This document shows, one piece after another, positions 34,258-42,591 of a stretch of 64,000 nt of DNA. The notes beneath the pieces were generated by a model. That model did no database searches and had not been told where the DNA came from. It was given only the letters and a program-made list of their open reading frames with translations. Source of the DNA: Kitasatospora sp. NBC_00315 (GTDB lineage: Bacteria > Actinomycetota > Actinomycetes > Streptomycetales > Streptomycetaceae); the NCBI RefSeq assembly GCF_041435095.1, contig NZ_CP108025.1, forward strand, positions 868,001 through 932,000, written 5' to 3'. A program made the position numbers and the translations under genes. How positions within the stretch are numbered: the stretch's first letter is position 1; the number at the start of each line of letters is the position of its first letter.

Positions 34258-34464
34258 GAGGAAGGGCCGTCGGCTCCGCGCCGAAGCCGAGCATGTCCAT
34301 CCCGATGCCGACCAGGAACGGCCCTGGCGCACGGAGCCCGCCAGGGCCGTCCGCTCCCGCAGGGCGGGGTCCGCCGCCGCCCGACGCGCACCGAGGGCCT
34401 CCAGCACCGTCTCGGAGCCCGTCAGAACGGCTGCCCGTAGTGCCCGCACCAGCCCGAATGCCAT
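34250..34464 (-). pseudogene. Small frameshifted ORF downstream of the kinase gene
   Basis: The ATG at 34464 starts a frame MAFGLVRALRAAVLTGSETV through LAGSVRQG with good third-position GC, lying 31 bp after the histidine kinase stop and in the same direction. After about 48 codons the high-GC3 pattern moves to the next frame, which reads PFLVGIGMDMLGFGAEP, while the original frame becomes Ser/Trp/Arg-rich. A one- or two-base indel near 34315 is the simplest reading. The 3' end runs into the 28-bp tandem repeat. I do not recognise the product, and a sequencing error remains possible. Confidence 0.4.
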
Positions 34465-34495
34465 GGCTGGAGGCGATGGGACGGGGAGCCGGGGG

Positions 34496-35653
34496 CTAAC
34501 GCAGCACGGCCGCCGCCGGCAGCACGATCTCGAAGCAGCAGCCTCCGTTCACGTTGCGCACGCTCGCCCGGCCGGCGTGCGCCTCCACGATGCCCCGGAC
34601 GATCGCGAGGCCGAGACCGGCGCCGCTGTCGCCGTGCCGGGCGTCACCACCGGCCTCCACCGGCGTTCGGGGCGTACGCGCGCTGACGCCGCGCCAGCCG
34701 GTCTCGAACACGCGCGGCAGATCCGGCTCGGGGATGCCGCCGCAGCCGTCGGTGACGGAGAGCACCACCTCGTCCGCCTCCTGGCGGGCCGCGACGGCCA
34801 CCACACCGTCCGCGGGAGTGCAGCGGATCGCGTTGACCAGCAGGTTCCCCAGCACTCGGGTGATCTCCCGACCGTCCACCTCGACCGGCGCCGGGTCCAC
34901 CCCGTCCCCGAGCAGCCGGACGCCGCGCTGGCGGGCCAGCGGGTGGGCACCCGCCATGGCGTCGCCCACCAGGTCGTAGACCGAGACCCGGGACAGCGAG
35001 AGGGTGAGCGCGCCGGCCTGGATCCGCGACAGCTCGAAGAGGTCGTCCACCATGCCGGTCAGCCGGTCCACCTCGGTCCGGATCTGTGCGTGGTAGCGGT
35101 GCGGCTCGTCGGCCACGCCGTCCTCCAGCGCCTCGGCCATGGCGCGCAGCCCGGCCAGCGGGGTCCGCAGGTCGTGCGAGATCCAGGCGATCAGCTCGCG
35201 CCGGGACGACTCCAGGGTCTGCTCCCGGCGGCGGGACTCCGCCAGCCGCGCGCTGGTGGCGGCGAGCTCGGCGCTGAGTGCGGCGAGCTCCGTACCGAGC
35301 GGACCGTCCGGCGGCGCGAAGCCGCCGTCACTGCCGACCGTCCGGGCCGCGAGGGCCAGCGCCCGGCTGCCGGCGACCACCTGGCGGCCCAGCAGCGCGG
35401 CGGTGGCCAGGGAGACGACCGCCGCCATGCAGAGCACCGTTATCACCACGCCGAGGTCGTGGTGGGAGAGGAACATCGCCTGGGCGACCGCGAGCGTCCC
35501 GGCGGTCATCGCGAGGACGGTGACCACCGCGACGCAGAACAGCGACAGCGCGACCGAACGCCGGCGCAGCAGCCGCACGACGGGCCAGCCGAGCAGACCG
35601 GCGCCGCCCGCGCCGAGGGCGGCGAAGGCGGCGATGAGGAGCAGGTCCTTCAC
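34496..35653 (-). CDS. Sensor histidine kinase of an OmpR-type pair
   Basis: 385 aa from the GTG at 35653, overlapping the regulator stop by four bases (GTGA). Two N-terminal membrane helices (about 5-27 and 37-60) and a third near 68-92, a HAMP-like linker, then the H-box WISHDLRTPLAGLRAMAEAL, N-box LLVNAIRCTPADG, and G-boxes VTDGCGGIP and GAGLGLAIVRGIVEAH. The short periplasmic loop suggests sensing within the membrane. Translational coupling to the regulator gene ensures matched expression. The pair is divergent from the GT2-DUF2064 gene. Confidence 0.93.
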   Translation of the reverse strand: MKDLLLIAAFAALGAGGAGLLGWPVVRLLRRRSVALSLFCVAVVTVLAMTAGTLAVAQAMFLSHHDLGVVITVLCMAAVVSLATAALLGRQVVAGSRALALAARTVGSDGGFAPPDGPLGTELAALSAELAATSARLAESRRREQTLESSRRELIAWISHDLRTPLAGLRAMAEALEDGVADEPHRYHAQIRTEVDRLTGMVDDLFELSRIQAGALTLSLSRVSVYDLVGDAMAGAHPLARQRGVRLLGDGVDPAPVEVDGREITRVLGNLLVNAIRCTPADGVVAVAARQEADEVVLSVTDGCGGIPEPDLPRVFETGWRGVSARTPRTPVEAGGDARHGDSGAGLGLAIVRGIVEAHAGRASVRNVNGGCCFEIVLPAAAVLR

Positions 35654-36633
35654 AGGAGGGGGCCTTTCGCGGCGGAGCTGTCGGTGGCGGGATCGTGCAC
35701 GGTGGAGCTGCTCCTCGTGGCGGAACCGCCGGTCGCGGAGCGGCCCGTCCCGGCGGCGGGAGGCACGGCTGCGGGGAGCACGGCCGGGGAGAGCGCGGCG
35801 GCGGAGCCGTGGGCAGCGGCGGCTCGCGCCTCCGCCGCGTCCGCCCCGGGCGCGCTCGTCTCCGGCCCGCCGGTACCGGGCCCGCCGGTGCTGGGGTCGA
35901 AGCGGTAGCCGACGCCCCAGACGGTGGTGATCAGGGCCGGCGCGGCCGGGTCGTCCTCGACCTTCTCGCGCAGTCGGCGGACGTGCACGGTGACGGTCGA
36001 CAGGTCACCGAACTCCCAGCCCCATACGCGCTGCATCAGCTCCTCCCTGCCGAACGCCGTCCCGGGGTGCCGGATCAGGAACATCAGCAGGTCGAACTCT
36101 CTGAGGGTGAGCGCGAGCTCGCGCCCGCCTCGGAAGGCCCGGCGGGCCGAGGGGTCGAGGCTGAGATCCCCGGCGCCGAGCGGTCCGGGCGCGGCGGAGC
36201 CCGGTGTGTTGGCCGAGCGCCGCAGCACGGACTGCACCCGCAGCACCAGCTCGCGGGGGCTGAACGGCTTGGTGACGTAGTCGTCGGCGCCGAGTTCCAG
36301 CCCGAGGATCCGGTCGGACTCCTCCCCCTTGGCGGTGAGCATCACCACCGGGAGCCGCTCGCCGCCCTCGCTCGCCCGGAGCCTGCGGCAGACCTCCAGA
36401 CCGTCGAGCCCGGGCAGCATCAGATCGAGCACGACCAGATCGGGGCGGACGGCCGCGGCGACCGCGAGGGCCTGGTGACCGTCGGCGGCCCGCTCGACGC
36501 GGTAGCCGGCCCGCAGCAGGTAGCCCGCCACGACCTCGGCGACGGTGGGGTCGTCGTCGACGACGAGGATCCGGCCGGCTGTGCCCGGGGGAGCCGTGGC
36601 CGCGCCGGATCCGGGGGATGGGGGAACTGTCAC
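35650..36633 (-). CDS. OmpR/PhoB-family response regulator with long C-terminal tail
   Basis: 327 aa from the GTG at 36633. GGAGG lies only one base upstream, so initiation may be leaderless or atypical. Receiver: VVDDDPTVAEVV, Asp in LVVLDLMLPGLDG, and Lys in DDYVTKPFSPREL. The winged helix reads LTLREFDLLMFLIRHPGTAFGREELMQRVWGW with the wing TVTVHVRRLREKVEDDP and VWGVGYRFD. After the domain end (about residue 235) come about 90 residues of Ala/Pro/Ser/Thr with no fold. The gene lies 50 bp from the direct-repeat site at 36683-36702, so autoregulation is likely. Confidence 0.93.
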   Translation of the reverse strand: MTVPPSPGSGAATAPPGTAGRILVVDDDPTVAEVVAGYLLRAGYRVERAADGHQALAVAAAVRPDLVVLDLMLPGLDGLEVCRRLRASEGGERLPVVMLTAKGEESDRILGLELGADDYVTKPFSPRELVLRVQSVLRRSANTPGSAAPGPLGAGDLSLDPSARRAFRGGRELALTLREFDLLMFLIRHPGTAFGREELMQRVWGWEFGDLSTVTVHVRRLREKVEDDPAAPALITTVWGVGYRFDPSTGGPGTGGPETSAPGADAAEARAAAAHGSAAALSPAVLPAAVPPAAGTGRSATGGSATRSSSTVHDPATDSSAAKGPLL

Positions 36634-36682
36634 ACCTCCGAGGATAGGAAGCCGGACGGGTGACCGGAGCGCACGCAGCTGC

Positions 36683-36702
36683 TCCGTAGGACTTCCGTAA
36701 GG
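36683..36702. promoter_or_regulatory. OmpR-type direct repeat A (11-bp spacing)
   Basis: TCCGTAGG at 36683-36690 and TCCGTAAG at 36694-36701 are half-sites with an 11-bp period, one helical turn, as OmpR/PhoB-type regulators prefer. It lies between the divergent response regulator (start 50 bp to one side) and GT2-DUF2064 (48 bp to the other). A nearly identical 17-bp core recurs at 42529-42545. Confidence 0.75.
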
Positions 36703-36748
36703 TGGCGATGCCCTCTTTGTGCCGATTCTGCTGGGTAGCGTGAGCCGG

Positions 36749-38098
36749 GTGACCCTCCTTCCCCCTCCCCCGCCCGTCGACGTGGTGCTGCCCTGCCTGG
36801 ACGAGGCCGAGGCGCTGCCCTGGGTGCTCGGGCGGATCCCGCAGGGCTGGCGCGCGATCGTCGTCGACAACGGCTCGACGGACGGCTCGGCCGAGCTGGC
36901 CGGCTCGCTGGGCGCGACCGTGGTCGCCGAACCGCGACGCGGTTTCGGCGCCGCCTGCCACGCCGGACTGCTCGCCGCCACCGCCCCGACGGTCTGCTTC
37001 CTGGACTGCGACGGCTCGCTGGACCCTGCCCAGCTGCACCGGGTGGTCGACCCGCTCGACGCGGGCGTCGCCGATCTGGTGCTGGGCCGGCGGCGCCCGG
37101 TGACCCGAGGGGCCTGGCCGCCGCACGCCCGGCTGGCCAACCGGATGCTGGCGCGCAGACTCCGGGCGCTCACCGGTGCTCCGCTGCACGACCTCGGGCC
37201 GATGCGGGCGGCCCGGCGCGAGCGGCTGCTGGCGCTCGGCCTCGGCGACCGCCGGTCGGGCTACCCGTTGGAGATGGTGCTCGCCGGGCACGCCGCCGGG
37301 ATGCGGATCGCCGAGCGCGAGGTCGACTACCGCCCGCGCTCGGGACGCTCCAAGGTGACCGGCACGCTGCGCGGCACCCGGCAGGCCGTCCAGGACATGC
37401 GGGCCGTGCTGGCGGCGCCGCCGCCGACCCTGCTGGTGATCGCCAAGTCGCCGGTGGCGGGACGGGTGAAGACCCGCCTCACACCGCCCTGTACGCCCGA
37501 GCAGGCCGCCTCGCTCGCCGAGGCCGCGCTCCGCGACACCCTGCGCACCCTCGACGCCGTACCGGCCGGGCGGCGGCTCCTGGTACTGGACGGCGAGCCC
37601 GGCCCGTGGCTGCCGGGCGGCTGGCAGGTCCTGCCGCAGGTGTCGGGCGGCCTGGACGTCCGGCTGGCGGCCGCGTTCGCGGCGGCCCCGGCGCACACAC
37701 CCGCGATCCTGGTCGGGATGGACACCCCGCAGCTGAGCGCGCGGGATCTGGCAGCCCCGCTCTCGCCCGCGGCCCGGGCCGGCGCCGACGCCTGGTTCGG
37801 CCCTGCTTCGGACGGCGGATTCTGGGCGCTCGGCCTGGCCCGGCCCACGCCGGAGCTGGCGCGTGAGCTCCTGGTCGGCGTCCCGATGTCGACCGCCGGG
37901 ACGGGCGCGGCCCTGCTGGAGCGGATGGCGCGGGCGGGTCTGCGGGTCCGACGGCTGCCGGAGCTCACCGACGTGGACACCGCGGCGGACGCGGCCGAGG
38001 TGGCCGAGCTGGCCCCCGACAGCGCGTTCGCGACCCGCTGGCGAGCCGTCGGGATCACCGGCGGGGCCGTCCGGAGCGGCACCGGGGCCGTCGGATGA
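36749..38098 (+). CDS. Glycosyltransferase family 2 fused to a DUF2064 domain
   Basis: 449 aa from the GTG at 36749; a longer frame from 36719 adds an unlikely leader. A TAGCGT -10 at 36736-36741 would place transcription start at the GTG, so the mRNA may be leaderless. Residues about 10-225 are GT2: VVLPCLDEAEALPWVL, VVDNGSTDGSA, and the metal motif in FLDCDGSLDP. Residues about 230-430 form DUF2064 (LLVIAKSPVAGRVKTRL, ILVGMDTPQLSA, DAWFGPASDGGFWALGL), a GT-A-like module found with arsenosugar or unknown sugar pathways. Its last four bases overlap the methyltransferase start. It likely acts with the downstream methyltransferase. Confidence 0.9.
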   Translation: MTLLPPPPPVDVVLPCLDEAEALPWVLGRIPQGWRAIVVDNGSTDGSAELAGSLGATVVAEPRRGFGAACHAGLLAATAPTVCFLDCDGSLDPAQLHRVVDPLDAGVADLVLGRRRPVTRGAWPPHARLANRMLARRLRALTGAPLHDLGPMRAARRERLLALGLGDRRSGYPLEMVLAGHAAGMRIAEREVDYRPRSGRSKVTGTLRGTRQAVQDMRAVLAAPPPTLLVIAKSPVAGRVKTRLTPPCTPEQAASLAEAALRDTLRTLDAVPAGRRLLVLDGEPGPWLPGGWQVLPQVSGGLDVRLAAAFAAAPAHTPAILVGMDTPQLSARDLAAPLSPAARAGADAWFGPASDGGFWALGLARPTPELARELLVGVPMSTAGTGAALLERMARAGLRVRRLPELTDVDTAADAAEVAELAPDSAFATRWRAVGITGGAVRSGTGAVG

Positions 38099-38793
38099 CG
38101 GCGCCGGCCACCCTGCGGGCGGCGGCGGGCCGCCCCTGGATCGACGATCCGTTCAGCGAGGCGATCCGTACCGGCCGCGGCCCGCTCTGGCTCCGCACCG
38201 AGGACGGCGCCCGGCACCGGCTGGACGTCGACCGCTGGTGCGCCCCGCCGGACGCGGCCGACCTCGGCCTGCTGGAGCGGTGCGTCCGGCTCGGCAGGCC
38301 GGCGCTGGACATCGGCTGCGGTCCGGGCCGGCTGGTCGCGGCGCTGCTCGCGCTCGGCGTCCCCGCACTCGGCGTCGACCTCACCGCCGCCGCCGTCGCG
38401 CGGACCCGCCGGCTCGGCGGCCCCGCGCTCTGCCGCTCGGTCTTCGACCGCCTCCCCGCCGAGGGCCGCTGGGGCTCGGCCCTGCTGGCGGACGGCAACC
38501 TCGGCATCGGCGGCGACCCGAGCGCGCTGCTGCGCCGGATCGCCCTGCTGCTCTCCCCCGGGGGCACCCTGCTCGTCGAGGTCGAGCCGCAGGAGACGGA
38601 CGAACGCCTCACCGTCCGGATCGAGGACGGCGCCGGACGCCGGGGCCCGGCCTTCCGCTGGGCCCGCCTCGGAGCCGAGGCCACCGTGCGCCGGGCCGCC
38701 GCGGTCGGCCTCGCCGAGACCGACCGCTGGGCCGCCCACGGCCGCCACTTCCTGGCCCTCACCCGGCCGGGGCGGGCCGCCGCGGCGCCGTAG
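38095..38793 (+). CDS. Class I SAM-dependent methyltransferase
   Basis: 232 aa; the ATG at 38095 overlaps the previous stop by four bases (ATGA), so translation is coupled to the glycosyltransferase. The SAM-binding motif I is ALDIGCGPGRLVAALLALG, with acidic motif in LGVDLTAAAV. A conserved N-terminal segment WIDDPFSEAIRTGRGPLWLRTEDG is typical of an actinobacterial family found beside GT2-DUF2064 and molybdopterin genes. The acceptor is probably the sugar-linked product of the neighbouring enzymes. A hairpin terminator follows. Confidence 0.9.
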   Translation: MTAPATLRAAAGRPWIDDPFSEAIRTGRGPLWLRTEDGARHRLDVDRWCAPPDAADLGLLERCVRLGRPALDIGCGPGRLVAALLALGVPALGVDLTAAAVARTRRLGGPALCRSVFDRLPAEGRWGSALLADGNLGIGGDPSALLRRIALLLSPGGTLLVEVEPQETDERLTVRIEDGAGRRGPAFRWARLGAEATVRRAAAVGLAETDRWAAHGRHFLALTRPGRAAAAP

Positions 38794-38845
38794 GCCCGAC
38801 CCGGCCGCCCCCACCCCAACCCAACCGGCCCGGCCCGGCCCGGCA

Positions 38846-38879
38846 CCGGTGGCGTCGGCCGAGCGGCGGACGCCACCGG
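38846..38879. terminator. Hairpin terminator between convergent genes
   Basis: CCGGTGGCGTC (38846-38856) pairs perfectly with 38869-38879, and GCC/GGC in the loop adds to the stem. It lies between the methyltransferase (+) and the metalloprotease (-). Confidence 0.75.
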
Positions 38880-38888
38880 CGGCCGGGG

Positions 38889-39881
38889 TCAGGTGCGGTA
38901 CGCCGCCCAGGAGTTGGTCATCCGGGTGACCTGGCCGGGAGTGAACTGGGTCATGCAGGAGTCGTACGTGTAGTCCATGAAGTTCCTGATCGGGTCGAGC
39001 CCGGCGGCCGCGCAGGTGTCCCGGCCGACCGGGCACTGGTAGGCCGCGCTCTTCTCGGCCGGGGTGTCGGCGACGTAGTCGCCGTTGCCGCCGCAGCCGC
39101 CCTGGAAGGTGTGGTACAGCCCGAGCCAGTGGCCGATCTCGTGCGTCGCGGTGTCGCCCTCGTCGTAGTGCGCGGCCGAGCCTCCCGGCAGCGAGGCATC
39201 GAGGATCACCACGCCGTCGTCGGTGGGGTTCGAGGTGTAGGAGCTCGGGAACGTCGCCCAGCCGAGCAGGCTCTGGCCCAGGCTGGCGGTGTAGAGGTTG
39301 AGGGTGCCGGCGCCGCCCTTGCGCAGGGCGGTCTTCATCGCCTTCTCCGCCGAGGAGCCCGGCGCGATGCCGTTGTACCAGGCGGCGTTGTCCGTGTAGT
39401 CCGTCCCCGCCAGCTGGAACGTGAACGGCGTCGCGGTGTTGCCCGCGCCCTGTCCGCCGTAGGCGGCGTTCAGGACGGCGAGCTGGCCGTCGATGTCCGC
39501 GGCGGTGAGCTTTCCGGTCGCGCCGGAGTGCACGACGTGGACGTAGACGGGCACGGCGGTGCCGGCGAGCGCGGGGGCGAGCAGCAGGTTGCCCCTCGGC
39601 GAGTCGCGCAGATCGCGGACCTTGGCCGTCAGGTCGGCGTCCATGGCGCCGGCCTGGGTGTCGGTGACGGCGTTGGGTTCGTGGGCGGTGCTGCCGGCGG
39701 CGCGCCGGGCGGCCGCGTCCCGGCCGTCGGTGTCGGCACCGGCGCACCGGCCGACGGCGGTGGACGCGGTAGCGGCGCCGATGCCGGTGGGAGCGGCGAA
39801 CTGGGTGAGGGCGAGGGCCGCGACGAGCGCGGCGGAGCCGAGGAGTCCGCGGGGCGCGGGAGCGTGGACGGAACGACGCAT
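38889..39881 (-). CDS. Secreted M43 (pappalysin-type) zinc metalloprotease
   Basis: 330 aa from the ATG at 39881, with AGGAGAG upstream. Signal peptide about 1-36 ([19 protein letters not shown]). The mature part has a short pro-region and then a metzincin domain: [13 protein letters not shown] at about residues 240-252 with all three His ligands and the Glu, DTPAEKS, and a Met-turn [11 protein letters not shown]. Six or more cysteines suggest disulfides. M43 enzymes cleave extracellular proteins. It interrupts the sugar-enzyme neighbourhood and may be unrelated to it. Confidence 0.92.
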   Translation of the reverse strand: MRRSVHAPAPRGLLGSAALVAALALTQFAAPTGIGAATASTAVGRCAGADTDGRDAAARRAAGSTAHEPNAVTDTQAGAMDADLTAKVRDLRDSPRGNLLLAPALAGTAVPVYVHVVHSGATGKLTAADIDGQLAVLNAAYGGQGAGNTATPFTFQLAGTDYTDNAAWYNGIAPGSSAEKAMKTALRKGGAGTLNLYTASLGQSLLGWATFPSSYTSNPTDDGVVILDASLPGGSAAHYDEGDTATHEIGHWLGLYHTFQGGCGGNGDYVADTPAEKSAAYQCPVGRDTCAAAGLDPIRNFMDYTYDSCMTQFTPGQVTRMTNSWAAYRT

Positions 39882-40225
39882 CTGCTCTCCTGGGGAGAAG
39901 TCGGGGACGGCGCTTCGGAGGCCGTACGCCCGGAGCCGCGACGGCCGGCACGCGGCGGCCCGCACCGGAGGCGGTCCCGAGGATCCGTCAGCCGCCTCCG
40001 GGCGGTTCGCCCGGACAGAGCTGGTGGGTCGGGAGGATCCGCCGCCGACGTCCTGGCCGCCGTGTCCGAAATTGACGGGCCATCCATTTCCCGCCGGTCC
40101 GCCGGGCACACGCCGCCCGCCCCCGGTACGCCCACCCGGACGCCTGGGCCCCGCCCGGACGTCCGGAGACCGAACACCCGCACGCCCGCGGGCCTGCACC
40201 TCCGCACGCGCCCGCGCGCCCGGGG
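39882..40225. other. Non-coding gap between the metalloprotease and the P-loop gene
   Basis: 344 bases with no supportable gene. A perfect 8-bp hairpin, TCCGGGCG with CGCCCGGA, is at 39997-40015. A slightly AT-richer patch near 40068-40095 (AATTGACGG, CCATTTCC) may be the promoter for one flanking gene. The last 100 bases are Cys/Pro-coding-like GC-rich sequence. Confidence 0.4.
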
Positions 40226-40936
40226 TCAGGCCGCCGCGAAGACGATCTCGCGGAGCCCGCGCGCCGCCGCCCGGTCCAGCACCACCACCGAGGCACACCC
40301 CGCCGGCGGCGCCCCGGTGCCGGCCAGCCGGAGCCGCAGCCGGCGGGCCGCCCGGCAGTGCCGTGCGAAGGCGTACGCCGAGACGCTCTGGCCCCGCGCC
40401 AGCTGACCCGCCCGCGCCTCGGCGCTGGTCGCGTCCAGCAGCACCAGGTGCAGCCGTCGGCCCTGCCGGGCCGCCGAGCGGGCCAGCCAGAACCGCACCC
40501 AGGGCAGCGCACCGCAGTCGTGCACGGCCAGCGGCCCGCCCGCGAGCAGCGCCCGCCGCAGCCGGTGGTAGTGGGCTAGCCGCACGAGCGGCCGGTACAC
40601 CGCGTAGGGGAGCCAGGCCGGCAGTCGCTGCGCGTACTCCTCGCGGACCTGCTGCGAGTCGATCACGTCCACCCGCACGCAGCTCCGCAGCAGCGTGCTC
40701 TTCCCACTGCCCGGCAGGCCCGAGACCACCACCAGGTCGCGTGGCGGGTAGTGCAGCGCCACGGGCCCCCGGCCGTGCCGCAGGTCGTGCAGCGCGCGCG
40801 GGCGCAGCGGCGCCGGCCCCGGCGCGCTCCTGGGCGGCGGCACCCGCGCCGGCGGCCCGGGCGCCTTCGGCTGCATCGGCTGCATCGGCTGTCCGTGCTG
40901 CGCCAGCAGCTCGGCCTCGGTCGACTCGGACACCAT
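40226..40936 (-). CDS. P-loop ATPase/kinase-like protein (AAA_33 type)
   Basis: 236 aa from the ATG at 40936 (or the GTG at 40933), with GGAAGGAG just upstream. A disordered N-terminal 60 residues (QPMQPMQP and Pro-rich) is followed by [17 protein letters not shown] (Walker A), [18 protein letters not shown], and a Walker B-like LVLLDAT. The compact size and layout resemble the AAA_33/zeta-toxin-like nucleotide kinase group. The substrate is unknown. An AT-richer stretch around 41005-41030 is the probable promoter, or may be the terminator zone of the glycosyltransferase gene upstream. Confidence 0.85.
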   Translation of the reverse strand: MVSESTEAELLAQHGQPMQPMQPKAPGPPARVPPPRSAPGPAPLRPRALHDLRHGRGPVALHYPPRDLVVVSGLPGSGKSTLLRSCVRVDVIDSQQVREEYAQRLPAWLPYAVYRPLVRLAHYHRLRRALLAGGPLAVHDCGALPWVRFWLARSAARQGRRLHLVLLDATSAEARAGQLARGQSVSAYAFARHCRAARRLRLRLAGTGAPPAGCASVVVLDRAAARGLREIVFAAA

Positions 40937-41029
40937 CACTCCTTCCGGAGCCCGGTTCCTGACTCCCCCCGGGCCTGCTCCAGCTTCTCCCAGAGACAGC
41001 GTTCTCAAAGAGAGAGTAAAGAGTAGTGG

Positions 41030-42478
41030 TCAGGCCCGGTGCAGCTGAACCCGTTCAGCCGACCCGGAGGGCAGTTCTCCGGCCGGTGCCCGGTCACGGC
41101 GCAGGGCCGCCCCCGTCAGCACGACGGCCAGTGCGGCGCCGTAGGCGGGCTGCTGGGCCGCTCCGCCGGCCAGGTAGACCAGTTGCCCGGCGGCCGGCAC
41201 CGCCAGCCACTCCCACCGGCCGTCGAGCGCGACCAGGCCGACGACCAGCAACGCGTACCAGGGGTAGCCCGGCGTGACGGCCAGCAGGGCGCCCCCCGTG
41301 ACCAGCAGGGCGCCCCGCCAGGGCCGCGCCGGATCACCCCGGCGCAGCACGTGCAGCACGACCGCGCCGAGCAGGAGGGCCGCGCCGTAGGGGGCGAGTG
41401 CGTCCGGGAGCACCAGCCGGAGCAGGGCGAAGCGGTCGATGTGCTGCTGGTCGTAGCCCTCCTCCCGCAGGTAGCCGGGGAGGTAGCCGAGCACGCCGGT
41501 GCCGGAGAGCGCCACGTACGGAAGGTAGGCCAGCGCGAAGGCGGTGAGCGCGGTGAGTGGTGGGACGAGGTCGGCGCGGCGCGGCCGGCGGGCGAGCAGA
41601 CCGGACATCGCGCCGGGCAGCGCGAGCGCGGGCAGCAGCTTGGTGGCCGCGGCCGCCCCGAGCAGGACCCCGGACACCGCGCCGCGGCGGGCCGTCAGGG
41701 CGAGGCCGGACACCATCAACAGGGCTCCGAGGACGTCGACGTGGGCGTCGTTCACCGCCCAGAGCACGACACCCGGACACCAGCCCCAGAGCGCGGCCCG
41801 CCAGGCGACGGACGGGCCGGGGCGGCGGCGCAGGACCGCGAGCAGCACCCCGGTGGTCGACACCGCCAGCAGCGCTCCGCCCGCCTGCGCCGCCCGGACG
41901 CCCAGGGCGCCGCCCACCGTGTACAGACCGGCGAACCAGGCTTCGGCGACCGGCGGGTAGACGGTGTGTGCCTCGGGCCGGTTGAGCCGGCTGCAGAACC
42001 CGGGGGCCGCGCGCCGCTCGTCCCAGGCCGCGCAGGGGCCGCCGACCGGGAACAGATCGGGTGCGCGGGCACGCAGGGCGGCCAGCGCGGGATCGTCGGG
42101 GGCGTAGGCGTACGGGGAGACGCCGGCCAGCTGCACCCGACCGTCCCAGAGGTAGCGGTAGGCGTCGTCACTGGTCCGGGGTGGGGCGAGCAGACCGGTG
42201 AGGGCGAGCAGGACGCTGCCCGCGAGCACCACCCCGCTCGCCCGGCCCGCCGGTACCCGGCGCAGCGTCAGGACGGCGAGGGCGAAGAGCGCCGCGTCGG
42301 CGGCGTACCACCCGTAGAGCGGGTCCCGGTCGCCGAGCGTGCCGCCCCGCGTCACGGTCAGGGCGAGCGCGAGCGCCAGGGCGGCCAACACCGCGCAGCA
42401 GGCGGGGACGGCGGCGCGGCGGGCGGAGGCGGTGGGCCGGCCGAGGGCCTCGGCGCCGGTGGTCGGGTTCTCTGGCAC
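41030..42478 (-). CDS. GT87-like integral membrane glycosyltransferase
   Basis: 482 aa from the GTG at 42478. About ten membrane helices are visible (for example [17 protein letters not shown] and [14 protein letters not shown]). The early luminal loop contains [28 protein letters not shown], the DDxYRYxWDG signature of polyprenyl-phosphate-dependent mannosyltransferases of the GT-C fold; the [14 protein letters not shown] loop follows. It probably adds a sugar from a lipid carrier to a lipid or wall glycan. Its start is 49 bp from the direct-repeat site at 42527-42545, so it appears to share the regulon of the GT2 gene. Confidence 0.88.
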   Translation of the reverse strand: MPENPTTGAEALGRPTASARRAAVPACCAVLAALALALALTVTRGGTLGDRDPLYGWYAADAALFALAVLTLRRVPAGRASGVVLAGSVLLALTGLLAPPRTSDDAYRYLWDGRVQLAGVSPYAYAPDDPALAALRARAPDLFPVGGPCAAWDERRAAPGFCSRLNRPEAHTVYPPVAEAWFAGLYTVGGALGVRAAQAGGALLAVSTTGVLLAVLRRRPGPSVAWRAALWGWCPGVVLWAVNDAHVDVLGALLMVSGLALTARRGAVSGVLLGAAAATKLLPALALPGAMSGLLARRPRRADLVPPLTALTAFALAYLPYVALSGTGVLGYLPGYLREEGYDQQHIDRFALLRLVLPDALAPYGAALLLGAVVLHVLRRGDPARPWRGALLVTGGALLAVTPGYPWYALLVVGLVALDGRWEWLAVPAAGQLVYLAGGAAQQPAYGAALAVVLTGAALRRDRAPAGELPSGSAERVQLHRA

Positions 42479-42526
42479 CAGGTCAGCGTGCCACCGGACG
42501 GCGCCCGGTGGCCGGGGCGGTGGGGC

Positions 42527-42545
42527 GCCGTAGGACTTCCGTAAG
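42527..42545. promoter_or_regulatory. OmpR-type direct repeat B (11-bp spacing)
   Basis: Core CCGTAGGACTTCCGTAAG at 42528-42545 is the same as in site A (36684-36701). It is 49 bp from the GT87-like GTG and 47 bp from the molybdopterin enzyme GTG. No other copies were seen in the window. Confidence 0.75.
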
Positions 42546-42591
42546 CACGTCGAAGGCCGTCCGGGCGGCTTGCGGGCGCTCTGATGGAGGG

